Shown in pieces: positions 34,445 to 43,866 of a DNA stretch of 64,000 bases (positions within the stretch are counted from its first letter, which is position 1; every line of letters starts with the position of its first letter). Source of the stretch: Mycobacterium sp. UM_CSW (GTDB taxonomy: Bacteria > Actinomycetota > Actinomycetes > Mycobacteriales > Mycobacteriaceae); NCBI RefSeq assembly GCF_000455205.1, contig NZ_AUWQ01000010.1:62001-126000 (forward strand), written 5' to 3'. The translations under genes were made by a program, and so were the position numbers. The notes below the pieces were generated by a model. The model had not been told where the DNA came from, ran no database searches, and saw only the letters and a program-made list of their open reading frames with translations.

Positions 34445-35944
34445 ATGCAAGACATTCAAATGGAACGCATACGATCCATCCTCCGACACGACCTGCCCTC
34501 GTCCCTGGTGGTTTTCCTGGTCGCACTGCCGTTGTCGCTGGGGATCGCGATCGCCTCGAACGCGCCGGTGCTGGCAGGGCTGATCGCCGCGATCGTGGGG
34601 GGAATCATTGTCGGGTCCCTCGGCGGATCGCCGCTGCAGGTGAGCGGTCCCGCCGCCGGCCTGACGGTGGTGGTCGCGGGCCTCATCTCCGACTTCGGTT
34701 GGGGCGTAACGTGTCTGATCACCGCCGCCGCGGGCGTGCTCCAGATTCTGTTGGGCCTCAGTCGTGTTGCGCGCGCCGCGCTGGCGATCTCACCGGTCGT
34801 CGTGCACGCCATGTTGGCCGGAATCGGGATCACCATTGCGCTGCAGCAGGCGCACGTCTTGCTGGGCGGAAAATCCAAAAGCACGGCCTGGCACAACCTG
34901 ATCGGCCTGCCCGGCCAGATCATCGATGCACATCGGCCCGGGGCGCTGCTGGGCGCGCTGGTGATCGTCATCCTGATCGCCTGGCGCTGGGTACCGGCTC
35001 GGCTGCGCTTCGTGCCGGGACCGCTGGTGGCCATCGTTGCGGTGACGGTGATCTCGCTGGTCTTGCCGTTCCATGTGCGGCGGATCGAGATCGACGAGTC
35101 GCCGCTGAATGCGCTGCGGCTGCCCGACATTCCGCACGGCAACTGGGGCGCGGTGGCCATCGGCGTCATCACCGTCACGCTGATCGCCAGCGTGGAAAGC
35201 CTGCTGTCGGCGGTTTCGGTGGACCGGATGCACAATGGCCCGCGCACCAACTTCGACCGCGAGTTGATCGGGCAGGGCACCGCGAATTTCGTGTCGGGGA
35301 CCATCGGCGGCCTTCCGGTAACCGGTGTAATCGTCCGCAGCTCAACCAATGTCAACGCGGGCGCCAAATCCCGCGCCTCCTCGATCATGCACGGCGTGTG
35401 GATCCTGCTGTTCACGGTTCCGTTCGCGGAACTGGTCGAGCAGATCCCGACGGCGGCGCTGGCCGGCCTGCTGATCGTCATCGGCATTCAGCTGCTGAAG
35501 CCGGCGCACATCGAAACGGCAATGAAGCACGGGGATCTCGCCGTCTACGTCGTGACCGCGGTCAGCGTCGTCTTCCTCAACCTGCTGCACGGGGTGATGA
35601 TCGGGCTCGCCCTGGCCGTCGTGTTGACCGGATGGCGGGTGATCCGGGTCAAGGTCGAGGCCACGCCGGTGGGCGACGACTGGCGGGTGGTGATCGAGGG
35701 TCCGGCCTGCACCTTCCTCGCCCTGCCCCGGCTGACCCGCGTGCTGGCGTCCATCCCGACCGGAGCCCTTGTCACGGTGGACATTTCGACTCAGTACCTC
35801 GACCATGCCGCGCATCAGGCGATTACCGATTGGCAGCGCCAGTACGAGGCGACGGGCGGCACGGTGCGGATCGAGGGGTTGGCCGAGACCGGCGGGCGCA
35901 CGGGTGATCTGGTCGAGCACCAAAGGCCCGAAGCCGCCGCCTGA
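34445..35944 (+). CDS. SulP-family inorganic anion transporter with STAS domain
   Basis: Membrane transporter of 499 residues for sulfate, bicarbonate or another anion. About 10-12 hydrophobic spans make up the core (residues 15-400), including the SulP segment GSPLQVSGPAAGLTVVV and ESLLSAVSVDRM. A C-terminal STAS domain follows (about 415-485; GALVTVDISTQYLDHAAHQ). Sequence style is near BicA-like and carbonic-anhydrase-linked SulPs, so bicarbonate is possible. ATG at 34445 follows GGAAAG. The long leader is described separately. It is convergent with PE_PGRS, 4 bp apart, and absent from this position in H37Rv. Confidence 0.92.
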   Translation: MQDIQMERIRSILRHDLPSSLVVFLVALPLSLGIAIASNAPVLAGLIAAIVGGIIVGSLGGSPLQVSGPAAGLTVVVAGLISDFGWGVTCLITAAAGVLQILLGLSRVARAALAISPVVVHAMLAGIGITIALQQAHVLLGGKSKSTAWHNLIGLPGQIIDAHRPGALLGALVIVILIAWRWVPARLRFVPGPLVAIVAVTVISLVLPFHVRRIEIDESPLNALRLPDIPHGNWGAVAIGVITVTLIASVESLLSAVSVDRMHNGPRTNFDRELIGQGTANFVSGTIGGLPVTGVIVRSSTNVNAGAKSRASSIMHGVWILLFTVPFAELVEQIPTAALAGLLIVIGIQLLKPAHIETAMKHGDLAVYVVTAVSVVFLNLLHGVMIGLALAVVLTGWRVIRVKVEATPVGDDWRVVIEGPACTFLALPRLTRVLASIPTGALVTVDISTQYLDHAAHQAITDWQRQYEATGGTVRIEGLAETGGRTGDLVEHQRPEAAA

Positions 35945-35948
35945 TTGG

Positions 35949-37385
35949 CTACTGCTGCCCCGGCGGCCCGTCCAAGCCAAGCAAGATGCCGCCGGTCCCG
36001 CCGACTCCGGGTGACTGCTTCACTGGGGCTTGTCCGGAACTTCCGCCGACGCCGCCGTTGCCGATCAGCTGTGCATTGCCGCCGTTGCCGCCGAAGCCAC
36101 CGACAATCCCGCCGACACCGCCTTCGCCGCCGGCGCCGCCGTTGCCGATCAGCGCGCCCTTCCCACCGTTGCCGCCGTTGCCGGCATTCGCGATGACGGA
36201 TTCGCCGCCGGAGCCCCCGGCTCCACCATCGCCGAATACCAAACCGGCGGCTCCGCCGTCGCCTCCGTCTCCTGCGCGGCCACCTGCCCCGCCGATCCCG
36301 CCGGCGCCGCCGTTCCCGCCCAGCAGGCCGCCAGCGCCGCCGGTACCCCCGTGACCGCCGAAGGCGAAGCCGGAGGTGGTCAGAGCGGCCCCGCCGGCAC
36401 CGCCGGCGCCGCCGGACGCGAGGAACCCGCCCGCCCCGCCGGTTCCGCCGGATCCGCCGACTCCATCTCCGATCGAGTTTCCGAACGAGGCGCCGCCGGC
36501 GCCCCCGGCCCCGCCGGCGGCAAACAACCCCCCGGCACCGCCCGCGCCACCGTTGCCGCCAAGGTCGAGTGCCGAGCCGCCGGCGCCTCCGACGCCGCCG
36601 CGCGCAAACGCGCCGCCGGCCCCGCCCGGGCCACCGTTTCCTCCCGAGGCGGTGTTGCCGTTCGTTGCGCCGCCGTTCCCGCCGGCCCCGCCGGCGGCGA
36701 AGAGCCCACCGGCACCACCGGCTCCGCCGCTCCCGCCACTTAACCCGCTCGTCCCGAAACCGCCGATTCCCCCGGCGCCGCCGTGGCCACCGAGCAATCC
36801 GCCCGCCCCGCCGTTGCCGCCGTTGCCGGCGGCGTTGATCGCGCTTGAGGCCCCACCGACCCCTCCGGCGCCGCCGGTGCCACCGAAGAGTCCGCCCGCG
36901 CCGCCGTTGCCGCCGTTGTGACCGGATGAGCCGGATCCGCCCGCCCCGCCATTACCGATCAACCACCCGCCATCGCCGCCGTTCGCCCCTGAGCCCGGTG
37001 CGCCGTTGGCGCCGTTGCCGATCAACGGCCGCCCGGTGAGCAGCTGGCTGGGGGTGTTGATGACGGCGAGGATGTCTTTCTCGAGGATCTGCAGCGGGCT
37101 GGTGTTGGCCGCCTCGGCGAGGGCGTATTGCGCGCCGCCGGCGTTCAGCAGCTGAGTGAACTGCTGATGAAACGACGCCGCCTGGGCGCCGAGCGCCTGA
37201 TAGGCCTGCCCGTATTCGGCAAACAGCGACGACACGGCCGCCGAGACCTCGTCAGCTCCGGCGGCGAGGATGTCCGTCGTCGGCGCGGCGGCGGCCGCAT
37301 GCGCGGCGTTCAGCGTGTCGCCAAGGGTTTCCAAATCCCCGGCCGCCGAGGTAAACATCTCCGGAATCGCCACTAGCAAAGACAT
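35949..37385 (-). CDS. PE_PGRS family protein
   Basis: Surface or secreted mycobacterial PE protein of 478 residues. The PE domain (about 1-95) begins [19 protein letters not shown] and has the YxxxD/E-like export region in its second helix. The linker ends [14 protein letters not shown], the classic start of PGRS. The remaining 350 residues are Gly-Gly-Ala and Gly-Gly-Asn repeats (GGAGGxGG), which can bind calcium in other PGRS proteins. The C-terminus is short ([11 protein letters not shown]), with no catalytic domain. Minus-strand start is ATG 37385. PE_PGRS genes are not typical of M. avium-complex genomes. Confidence 0.95.
   Translation of the reverse strand: MSLLVAIPEMFTSAAGDLETLGDTLNAAHAAAAAPTTDILAAGADEVSAAVSSLFAEYGQAYQALGAQAASFHQQFTQLLNAGGAQYALAEAANTSPLQILEKDILAVINTPSQLLTGRPLIGNGANGAPGSGANGGDGGWLIGNGGAGGSGSSGHNGGNGGAGGLFGGTGGAGGVGGASSAINAAGNGGNGGAGGLLGGHGGAGGIGGFGTSGLSGGSGGAGGAGGLFAAGGAGGNGGATNGNTASGGNGGPGGAGGAFARGGVGGAGGSALDLGGNGGAGGAGGLFAAGGAGGAGGASFGNSIGDGVGGSGGTGGAGGFLASGGAGGAGGAALTTSGFAFGGHGGTGGAGGLLGGNGGAGGIGGAGGRAGDGGDGGAAGLVFGDGGAGGSGGESVIANAGNGGNGGKGALIGNGGAGGEGGVGGIVGGFGGNGGNAQLIGNGGVGGSSGQAPVKQSPGVGGTGGILLGLDGPPGQQ
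36000..37030 (-). repeat. PGRS tandem triplet-rich coding repeat
   Basis: Imperfect GCCGCCGGCGCC-type repeats encode the Gly-Gly-X motif of PE_PGRS. The long open frames on the other strand and in other frames here (Pro-, Ser- or Arg-rich) are by-products of this repeat. Confidence 0.85.
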
Positions 37386-37440
37386 CGTTTCCTCCGACCT
37401 TCGGGACCAGGCGAGCGCGTGAGTCAGAGGTTAGGGGCGA

Positions 37441-37469
37441 TCGGCGCCGAGCGAATCAGGGAATTCCCT
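37441..37469. promoter_or_regulatory. Palindromes upstream of PE_PGRS
   Basis: TCGGCGCCGA (37441-37450) and AGGGAATTCCCT (37458-37469) are perfect palindromes about 60-85 bp upstream of the PE_PGRS start and just past the htpX stop. TCGGCGCC recurs at about 37475. Operator or terminator function is undecided. Confidence 0.35.
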
Positions 37470-37482
37470 ATAGTTTCGGCGC

Positions 37483-38337
37483 CTACCCGCGCGCCATCGC
37501 CTCGAGCCGGCGGATGCGGTCCTCGATCGGCGGGTGCGTCGAGAACATCGAACCGATCCGCTCGCCCGCGCGGAACGGGTTGGCGATCATCAGGTGCGCC
37601 TGGCTGGCCAACTGCGGTTCGGGCGGCAGTGGTGCCACCTGAACCCCGCCCGAGATCTTGCGCAACGCCGACGCCAGCGCCAGCGGGTCACCCGTCAGCA
37701 CGGCGCCCGACTCGTCGGCCTGGTACTCGCGCGACCGGGACACGGCCAGCCGGACCACGGTCGCGGCGATCGGGCCAAGCAACGAAACCAGCAGCAGTGC
37801 AAAGGGATTCTCGCCCTCGCGGTTTCCGCCGCCGAAGAACATCGCCATGTAGGACAGGGCGGTGATCACCGATGCCATCGCCCCGGCAATGCAGGAGATC
37901 AGGATGTCGCGGTTGTAGACGTGCGAAAGCTCATGGCCCAGCACGGCGCGCAGCTCCCGCTCGTTGAGGATCCCCAAAATGCCCGTGGTGCAGCACACCG
38001 CCGCGTTGCGCGGGTTGCGTCCGGTGGCGAACGCGTTGGGCGCGTTGGTGTCGCTGATGTACAGCCGCGGCATCGGCTGGTGCGCAGCCGTGGCCAGCTC
38101 GCGCACAATCCGGTACATCACCGGCGCCTGCAGCTCGGAAACCGGCTGCGCGTGCATGGCCCGCAGCGCCAGCTTGTCGCTGTTGAAGTACGTGTAGGCG
38201 TTCATGCCGATGGCGAACAGCACCGCCAGCCACATCGCCGTTCGGCCGAACAGCGAGCCGACAAACACGATCAACGCGGACATGCCGACCAACAGGGCGA
38301 AGGTCTTCAGCCAGTTGGCATGCGGATGCCAGGTCAT
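37483..38337 (-). CDS. htpX: HtpX-family membrane zinc metalloprotease
   Basis: M48 metalloprotease of the inner membrane that degrades misfolded membrane proteins. It has 284 residues (Rv0563 has 286). Two N-terminal membrane spans (about 8-50), the zinc motif [13 protein letters not shown] near residue 133, two further spans, and the third zinc ligand region [11 protein letters not shown] are present. The C-terminal [15 protein letters not shown] is also diagnostic. The start is ATG at 38337 with AGGAGGA just upstream. It lies downstream of grcC1 in the same direction as in M. tuberculosis, with a 71-bp gap. Confidence 0.95.
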   Translation of the reverse strand: MTWHPHANWLKTFALLVGMSALIVFVGSLFGRTAMWLAVLFAIGMNAYTYFNSDKLALRAMHAQPVSELQAPVMYRIVRELATAAHQPMPRLYISDTNAPNAFATGRNPRNAAVCCTTGILGILNERELRAVLGHELSHVYNRDILISCIAGAMASVITALSYMAMFFGGGNREGENPFALLLVSLLGPIAATVVRLAVSRSREYQADESGAVLTGDPLALASALRKISGGVQVAPLPPEPQLASQAHLMIANPFRAGERIGSMFSTHPPIEDRIRRLEAMARG

Positions 38338-38408
38338 CGATGTCCTCCTAAGGCATTACCTATCGCCCATTGAACGCCCAAAGAGGCGGTCGAGGTTCCG
38401 CTGACCCG

Positions 38409-39416
38409 CTAACCGTGCCGGCTCACCGTGTAATCGACCAGCGTCTGAAGGGCACGCCGCCCGGGGAGATCGGGCAATAGGTCCAGCTCCCGGCGCGCCT
38501 GCGCCGCGTACTGCACCAGGAAATCCTTCGCCTTGGCCATCCCGGGTGACGCCCGTAACAGCGCCAGAGCCTCGGCCACCGCCGCGTCGTCCTCGACGGG
38601 CCCGGACAACAGCTCGCGCAGCCTCGGCGCCTCGGGTCCCGTCTCCCGCAGCGCATAGAGCATCGGCAGGGTGTGCACCCCTTCGCGGATATCGGTCCCG
38701 GGCAGCTTGCCCGACTCGTCGGAGTCGCTGTCGATGTCGATGATGTCGTCGGAGATCTGGAACGCCGTGCCGACGACGCCGCCCAGGCGGCTCAGCCGCT
38801 CGACCTGGTCGGCGTCGGCGCCGGAGAACATCGCACCGAACTGCCCCGCCGCGGCTATCAGGCACGCCGTCTTCTCGTACACCACCTTCAGGTAGTGCTC
38901 GACCGGATCCGCCCCCTCCGCCGCCCCGCGACCCTCGCGCATCTGGCCGGTGACCAGCTGGGCGAACGTCTCGGCGATGAGCCGCACCGCATCCGGACCC
39001 AGCCGGGACACCAGCCGTGACGCCGTCGCGAATAGATAGTCACCGGCCAGGATCGCGACGTTGTTGCCCCAGCGTACGTTGGCGGTGGGCGTGCCCCGAC
39101 GGACCTCGGCCTCGTCCATCACGTCGTCGTGGTAGAGCGTCGCCAGGTGCACCAGTTCGATGACCGCGCCGGCGATCGTCACCTCCGGGGCGTCCGGCTT
39201 GGGTCCGAGCTGCGCCGACAACACGGTGAACAACGGCCGGAACCGCTTGCCGCCGGCCTTGAACAGGTAGGTCAACGAGTCGGTCATCACCGCGTCCGCG
39301 CTGCGCAGCTCGGTGTCCATGAGCTGCTCGATCCGCCCGACACCGTCCCGCACGGTCGCGGCGAAAGCGGCATCTCCGAAGTCGATGCCCGCCACCACCG
39401 TCGCCGGAGTACTCAC
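38409..39416 (-). CDS. grcC1: Polyprenyl (trans-isoprenyl) diphosphate synthase
   Basis: Condenses isopentenyl diphosphate units into long-chain prenyl diphosphates, probably for the menaquinone side chain. Both aspartate-rich motifs are visible, LYHDDVMDEAE and QISDDIIDIDSD. The length from GTG 39416 is 335 residues, the same as Rv0562; the longer open frame to 40028 is a shadow of menJ. A -10-like TATGTT lies 6 nt before the GTG on the minus strand. It is divergent from menJ with only 15 bp between the start codons. Confidence 0.94.
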   Translation of the reverse strand: MSTPATVVAGIDFGDAAFAATVRDGVGRIEQLMDTELRSADAVMTDSLTYLFKAGGKRFRPLFTVLSAQLGPKPDAPEVTIAGAVIELVHLATLYHDDVMDEAEVRRGTPTANVRWGNNVAILAGDYLFATASRLVSRLGPDAVRLIAETFAQLVTGQMREGRGAAEGADPVEHYLKVVYEKTACLIAAAGQFGAMFSGADADQVERLSRLGGVVGTAFQISDDIIDIDSDSDESGKLPGTDIREGVHTLPMLYALRETGPEAPRLRELLSGPVEDDAAVAEALALLRASPGMAKAKDFLVQYAAQARRELDLLPDLPGRRALQTLVDYTVSRHG

Positions 39417-39422
39417 GCGACC

Positions 39423-39428
39423 AACATA
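39423..39428 (-). promoter_or_regulatory. -10 element predicting leaderless grcC1
   Basis: On the minus strand TATGTT fits TANNNT and ends 6 nt before the GTG of grcC1. It sits inside the 15-bp gap to menJ. Confidence 0.55.
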
Positions 39429-39431
39429 CTG

Positions 39432-40658
39432 GTGAGCGTGAACGTCGGAGCCGACCTGGTGGTCGTGGGCGCCGGACCTGCCGGTTCGGCCGCGGCCGCC
39501 TGGGCCGCCCGCGGGGGCACCGACGTGCTGGTCATCGATTCCGCCAGCTTCCCCCGCGACAAGGCCTGCGGCGACGGCCTGACCCCGCGCGCCGTCGCCG
39601 AGCTCGAACGCCTGGGGCTGGGCGACTGGCTCGACACCCGCATCCGGCACCGGGGCTTGAGGATGAGCGGATTCGGCGGCGAGGTGGAGGTCGACTGGCC
39701 GGGCCCGTCGTTCCCGTCCACCGGCAGCGCGGTGGCCCGCCTCGAGCTCGACGACCGGATCCGCAAGTGCGCCGAGGATTCCGGGGCGCGGATGCTGCTG
39801 GGCGTCAAAGCCGTTGCCGCGCATCATGACTCGTCGAGGCGGGTGGTATCGCTCAAGCTGGCCGACGGCACCGAGGTGGGATGCCGACGGTTGATCGTTG
39901 CCGACGGCGCCCGCTCGCCGCTGGGCCGCAAGCTGGGCCGGCGCTGGCATCAGGAGACGGTCTATGGCGTCGCCGCCCGCGGGTATCTGACCACCCCCCG
40001 CGCCGACGACCCGTGGCTGACGTCGCACCTAGAACTCCGCTCCCCGGATGGCGCCGTGCTGCCCGGCTACGGCTGGATCTTCCCCCTGGGCAACGGCGAG
40101 GTGAACATCGGCGTCGGGGCGTTGTCGACCTCGAAGCGGCCGGCCGACCTGGCGCTGCGCCCGCTGATCTCGTACTACGCCGACCTGCGCCGCGACGAGT
40201 GGGGCTTTTCCGGCGAGCCGCGGGCGGTGTCGTCGGCGCTGCTGCCGATGGGCGGCGCGGTCTCCGGCGTGGCCGGGCCGAACTGGATGCTGATCGGCGA
40301 CGCTGCGGCCTGCGTCAACCCGCTGAACGGCGAGGGCATCGACTACGGCCTCGAGACGGGGCGGCTGGCCGCCGAGCTGCTGGACTGTGCCGACCTGTCG
40401 CGGGTGTGGCCGTCGCTGCTGCAGGACCACTACGCCCGCGGCTTCTCGGTGGCCCGCCGGCTGGCGCTGCTGCTGACCTTCCAGCGGTTCCTGCCCACCA
40501 CCGGGCCGATCGCGATGCGCTCATCGCGGCTGATGACCATCGCCGTGCGGGTGATGGCCAACCTGGTCACCGACGACGACGCCGACTGGGTGGCGCGGGC
40601 CTGGCGTAGTGGCGGGCGGCTGTCGCGGCTGATGGATCGCCGAACGCCGTTCAGCTGA
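39432..40658 (+). CDS. menJ: Menaquinone beta-isoprene reductase (geranylgeranyl reductase family)
   Basis: FAD enzyme that saturates the beta-isoprene of menaquinone-9 to MK-9(II-H2), the main mycobacterial form (MenJ, Rv0561c). The length from GTG 39432 is 408 residues, identical to Rv0561c. It has FAD motif VVVGAGPAGSAAAAWAARGG, the family segment ACGDGLTPRAVAELE, and the second FAD motif IGDAAACVNPLNGEGIDYG. The start codon is almost back-to-back with grcC1, so its promoter must lie within grcC1 or overlap the gap. A GC hairpin follows the stop. Confidence 0.95.
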   Translation: MSVNVGADLVVVGAGPAGSAAAAWAARGGTDVLVIDSASFPRDKACGDGLTPRAVAELERLGLGDWLDTRIRHRGLRMSGFGGEVEVDWPGPSFPSTGSAVARLELDDRIRKCAEDSGARMLLGVKAVAAHHDSSRRVVSLKLADGTEVGCRRLIVADGARSPLGRKLGRRWHQETVYGVAARGYLTTPRADDPWLTSHLELRSPDGAVLPGYGWIFPLGNGEVNIGVGALSTSKRPADLALRPLISYYADLRRDEWGFSGEPRAVSSALLPMGGAVSGVAGPNWMLIGDAAACVNPLNGEGIDYGLETGRLAAELLDCADLSRVWPSLLQDHYARGFSVARRLALLLTFQRFLPTTGPIAMRSSRLMTIAVRVMANLVTDDDADWVARAWRSGGRLSRLMDRRTPFS

Positions 40659-40681
40659 GTTCGGTTCGCGAGCTGGGGGTA

Positions 40682-40698
40682 CCTCCCGCTTGCGGGGG
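40682..40698 (+). terminator. Hairpin after menJ
   Basis: CTCCCGC pairs with GCGGGGG around TT, forming a 6-7-bp GC stem 25 bp after the menJ stop. Similar CCTCCCGCTTGCGGGGG hairpins look like a dispersed mycobacterial element, though recurrence in this genome cannot be seen from one window. Confidence 0.45.
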
Positions 40699-40753
40699 AA
40701 CGCAAAAGTCCCCATTTCGCAGCCGAATTGGAGGCTTTTGTGTCTGTTCGCCG

Positions 40754-40789
40754 TATCAACCCTATTGACATGTATCAACCTGATTGATA
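40754..40789 (+). promoter_or_regulatory. Tandem 17-bp palindromic operators upstream of the Rv0560c homologue
   Basis: Site 1 TATCAACCCTATTGACA (40754-40770) and site 2 TATCAACCTGATTGATA (40773-40789) repeat with 19-bp spacing. Site 2 is a perfect TATCAA/TTGATA dyad and site 1 has one mismatch. In M. tuberculosis the Rv0560c promoter is salicylate-inducible and controlled by the MarR-type repressor Rv2887, so a MarR protein is the expected binder. Confidence 0.7.
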
Positions 40790-40796
40790 TATCTAG

Positions 40797-41477
<681 letters not shown>

Positions 41478-41503
41478 AACAAACCCGGTGTATAGTCCGG
41501 CTA

Positions 41504-41839
41504 ATGAAGGCTTCGAGGCTGGCTTCTCTCATCGCCATGGCGGGCGCCGCTGTCGCACTGGCGGCGCCCGCGCAGGCCGATGACTACGACTACGTGTTCA
41601 AGAGCACGGTCAACAAGTTCGGCGTGTACGGTCCGCAGGACCAGCTCGCCTGGTTGGCGAAGATCAGCTGTGAGCGGATCGGCCGGGGCGTGGACGGCGA
41701 CCCGTACAAGTCGGCCACCTTCGTCCAGCGCAACCTGCCCCGGGGCACCACCGAGGGCCAGGCGTTCCAGTTCCTGGGCGCCGCGATCGACCACTACTGC
41801 CCCGACCAGGTCGGCTTCATCCAGCGGGCCGGCAGCTAG
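41504..41839 (+). CDS. Secreted DUF732 protein (Rv0559c homologue)
   Basis: Small exported protein, 111 residues against 112 in Rv0559c. The signal peptide ([20 protein letters not shown]) ends at APAQADDY. The mature part is a DUF732-type helical domain with two cysteines ([11 protein letters not shown] and [10 protein letters not shown]). Function unknown. It is cotranscribed with the salicylate-type methyltransferase in M. tuberculosis, and the 26-bp spacing here suggests the same. The stop overlaps the convergent menG stop by 4 bp (TAG on both strands). Confidence 0.92.
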   Translation: MKASRLASLIAMAGAAVALAAPAQADDYDYVFKSTVNKFGVYGPQDQLAWLAKISCERIGRGVDGDPYKSATFVQRNLPRGTTEGQAFQFLGAAIDHYCPDQVGFIQRAGS

Positions 41840-42531
41840 ACGCGATCCGGCTTGTACCCGGCGTGCAACGCCACGATGCCGCCGGTCAGGTTGCGCCAGC
41901 GCACCGCCGACCACCCGGCCGCTGAAATTCGGTGCGCCAGCGTCGGCTGGTCGGGCCAGGCCCTGATCGACTCCGCGAGGTACACGTAGGCGTCGGGGTT
42001 GGACGACACCGCCCGCGCCACCCTCGGCAGCGCCCGCATCAGGTACTCCTTGTAGACGGTGGCGAAAAGCGCGTTGGTGGGCGTGGAGAATTCGCACACC
42101 ACCAGCCGGCCGCCGGGCCGGGTGACGCGGAACATCTCGCGCAGCGCCGCCTGCTGGTCGGCCACGTTGCGCAACCCGAAGCTGATGGTGACCGCGTCGA
42201 ACACCGCGTCGCCGAACGGCAGCTTGGTGGCGTCACCGGCGACCTTCGGCACCTGGCGACCCGCCCCCGCCGCGAGCATCCCGACGGAGAAATCCGCGGC
42301 CACGCACCACGCCCCGGATTTCCTCAGCTCCACGGTCGACACCGCGGTGCCCGCGGCCAGGTCCAGCACCCGCTGGCCCGGGCCGAGCCGCAGCGCCGAG
42401 CGGGTAGCCCGCCGCCAGTACCGGTCCTGCCCCAGCGACAGCACGGTGTTGGTCACGTCGTAGCGGCGGGCGACCCCGTCGAACATCGATGCGACATCCC
42501 GGGGGTTCTTGTCCAACGCCGCGCGGCTCAC
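41836..42531 (-). CDS. menG: Demethylmenaquinone methyltransferase
   Basis: SAM-dependent C-methylation of demethylmenaquinone, the last ring step of menaquinone synthesis (UbiE/MenG family, called menH or ubiE in Rv0558 annotation). It has 231 residues with motif [38 protein letters not shown] and [17 protein letters not shown]. The start is at 42531 ([10 protein letters not shown]). It is adjacent to other men genes in M. tuberculosis; here the sulfotransferase unit separates it from mgtA and menD. Confidence 0.95.
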   Translation of the reverse strand: MSRAALDKNPRDVASMFDGVARRYDVTNTVLSLGQDRYWRRATRSALRLGPGQRVLDLAAGTAVSTVELRKSGAWCVAADFSVGMLAAGAGRQVPKVAGDATKLPFGDAVFDAVTISFGLRNVADQQAALREMFRVTRPGGRLVVCEFSTPTNALFATVYKEYLMRALPRVARAVSSNPDAYVYLAESIRAWPDQPTLAHRISAAGWSAVRWRNLTGGIVALHAGYKPDRV

Positions 42532-42549
42532 CGCCCCGACGCTACCGGG

Positions 42550-43866
42550 TCAATATTGTCGGTACCTTCGCTGGACGTGTTCCTGGCGGACCCGGATCTG
42601 CTCTCGGCGCTCCTCGGGAGTGACGGCGCGGGTGGTCGCCGGAAGGTGTTGACGCACGTCGGCCAGCGGCACCTTGGTGACCGTCGCCTTCGGCAATTGG
42701 GGCGGGGGCGTGGAGTACGTCCACCGCAGGGCCAGAAACCCGCCGCGGTGCCCAGCGGTGTCGAGCCAGTTCGGCACGCCGGGGTCGCGGTGGGCGACCA
42801 CGTAGCGGAAGGTCCCGTCCGGGTCCGGCTCGGCCTGAAACCCGTTCAGGCTGCTGATGTGGTTGGCGTAATCGAGTGACTCGCCCCAGAGGTTCGACAG
42901 GTGAAAGCCCATGTAGGCCGGCGCCACCGGGACGGCGACCTCGATGAGCAGGGCCTCGTCTTGCTCGAGGTCGAATACGCCGCCGGAGTAGACGTTGGTG
43001 CTTTGCCCGCCGCCCATGGCGAGGTTGGCGAGCGCCGGCTCGTTGAGGGCGTTGCGCGGCATCAGGGTGAACCCGTCACCGTTCTTGTCGCCGTGCGCCT
43101 CCAACACCACGTCGTAGAACTCGTTCCAGAACCTCATCTGGTTTTCCACGATCGAGCCGACGCGACGGAGGTGATCGGCCGCCGCGGCCGGGTCGAGCGG
43201 CGCCGGGCTTTCGCCCTCCTTGCCCAGCTGCACGATGTGCAGCTCGGGTGATTCCTCGCGTTCCCAGTCGTGAAAGAGTATGCGCGCGATCAGAAATCGT
43301 GCCGTTTGGGTGCCGTCGTCCGTGGCCGTGGCGATGAAGTTGCCGGTGCGGCCGGCCGGCCGCCGGGGAGCCAGCAGGATCTCGAAGCGACCGTCGTCGT
43401 CGACGACGAGGTCGGCGAGGTCCAACGATCCGGTGACGGCGCGCCCGCCCGGGACGAGCTCGGCGAGGCTGCCGGTGTCGCCGGCGTACACGGTGTGGGC
43501 CTCAAAGATGATGTACTGCGGGGCCTTTCGGCGGTCTCCGACGGCGAGCCGGCCGCGCACCCGGTAGTCCTTGGCGCCGTCGATGGCGGCCGAAAGGTAC
43601 AGGGCGTCGGCGTTGTCGATGGTGGCCTTGTCGAGTGGTTGGATGGCGCGCCGGAAATACGGGAACTCGGGATCCTCGAAGAACGCCCGCTCGATGGCGC
43701 TGAACACGAAGCCGAGCAGGTAGCGGTGCCCCTCCGCCAGGCCCTGTTCGGTCGGCGGTGGCGCGTGCAGCTCGTCGGAGTCGACGGCGTCGCGGGCCCG
43801 GTTGAGGGCGTCGATCATGTCCGCCCAGGCCGCGCGGAGTTCGACCCGGGTCGATTCAGTGGACAT
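42550..43866 (-). CDS. DUF1214-like domain protein
   Basis: Protein of 438 residues with no signal or clear membrane span. The C-terminal part resembles DUF1214 (about 290-390; GFHLSNLWGESLDYANH, AHRDPGVPNWLDTAG). The N-terminal part is mixed helical and strand and includes FEAHTVYAGDTGSLAEL. The activity is unknown. The start is ATG at 43866, 11 bp inside the 3' end of the sulfotransferase gene, so the two are translationally linked; the frame further upstream (43989) is inside that gene. A joint role with the sulfotransferase is inferred. Not present at this site in H37Rv. Confidence 0.82.
   Translation of the reverse strand: MSTESTRVELRAAWADMIDALNRARDAVDSDELHAPPPTEQGLAEGHRYLLGFVFSAIERAFFEDPEFPYFRRAIQPLDKATIDNADALYLSAAIDGAKDYRVRGRLAVGDRRKAPQYIIFEAHTVYAGDTGSLAELVPGGRAVTGSLDLADLVVDDDGRFEILLAPRRPAGRTGNFIATATDDGTQTARFLIARILFHDWEREESPELHIVQLGKEGESPAPLDPAAAADHLRRVGSIVENQMRFWNEFYDVVLEAHGDKNGDGFTLMPRNALNEPALANLAMGGGQSTNVYSGGVFDLEQDEALLIEVAVPVAPAYMGFHLSNLWGESLDYANHISSLNGFQAEPDPDGTFRYVVAHRDPGVPNWLDTAGHRGGFLALRWTYSTPPPQLPKATVTKVPLADVRQHLPATTRAVTPEERREQIRVRQEHVQRRYRQY

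Noticed and set aside
36000-37030. Long open frames on the plus strand and repeated triplets resembling a repeat array
   Set aside because: They are shadows of the PGRS coding repeat on the minus strand; there are no CRISPR-like unique spacers or constant repeat length.
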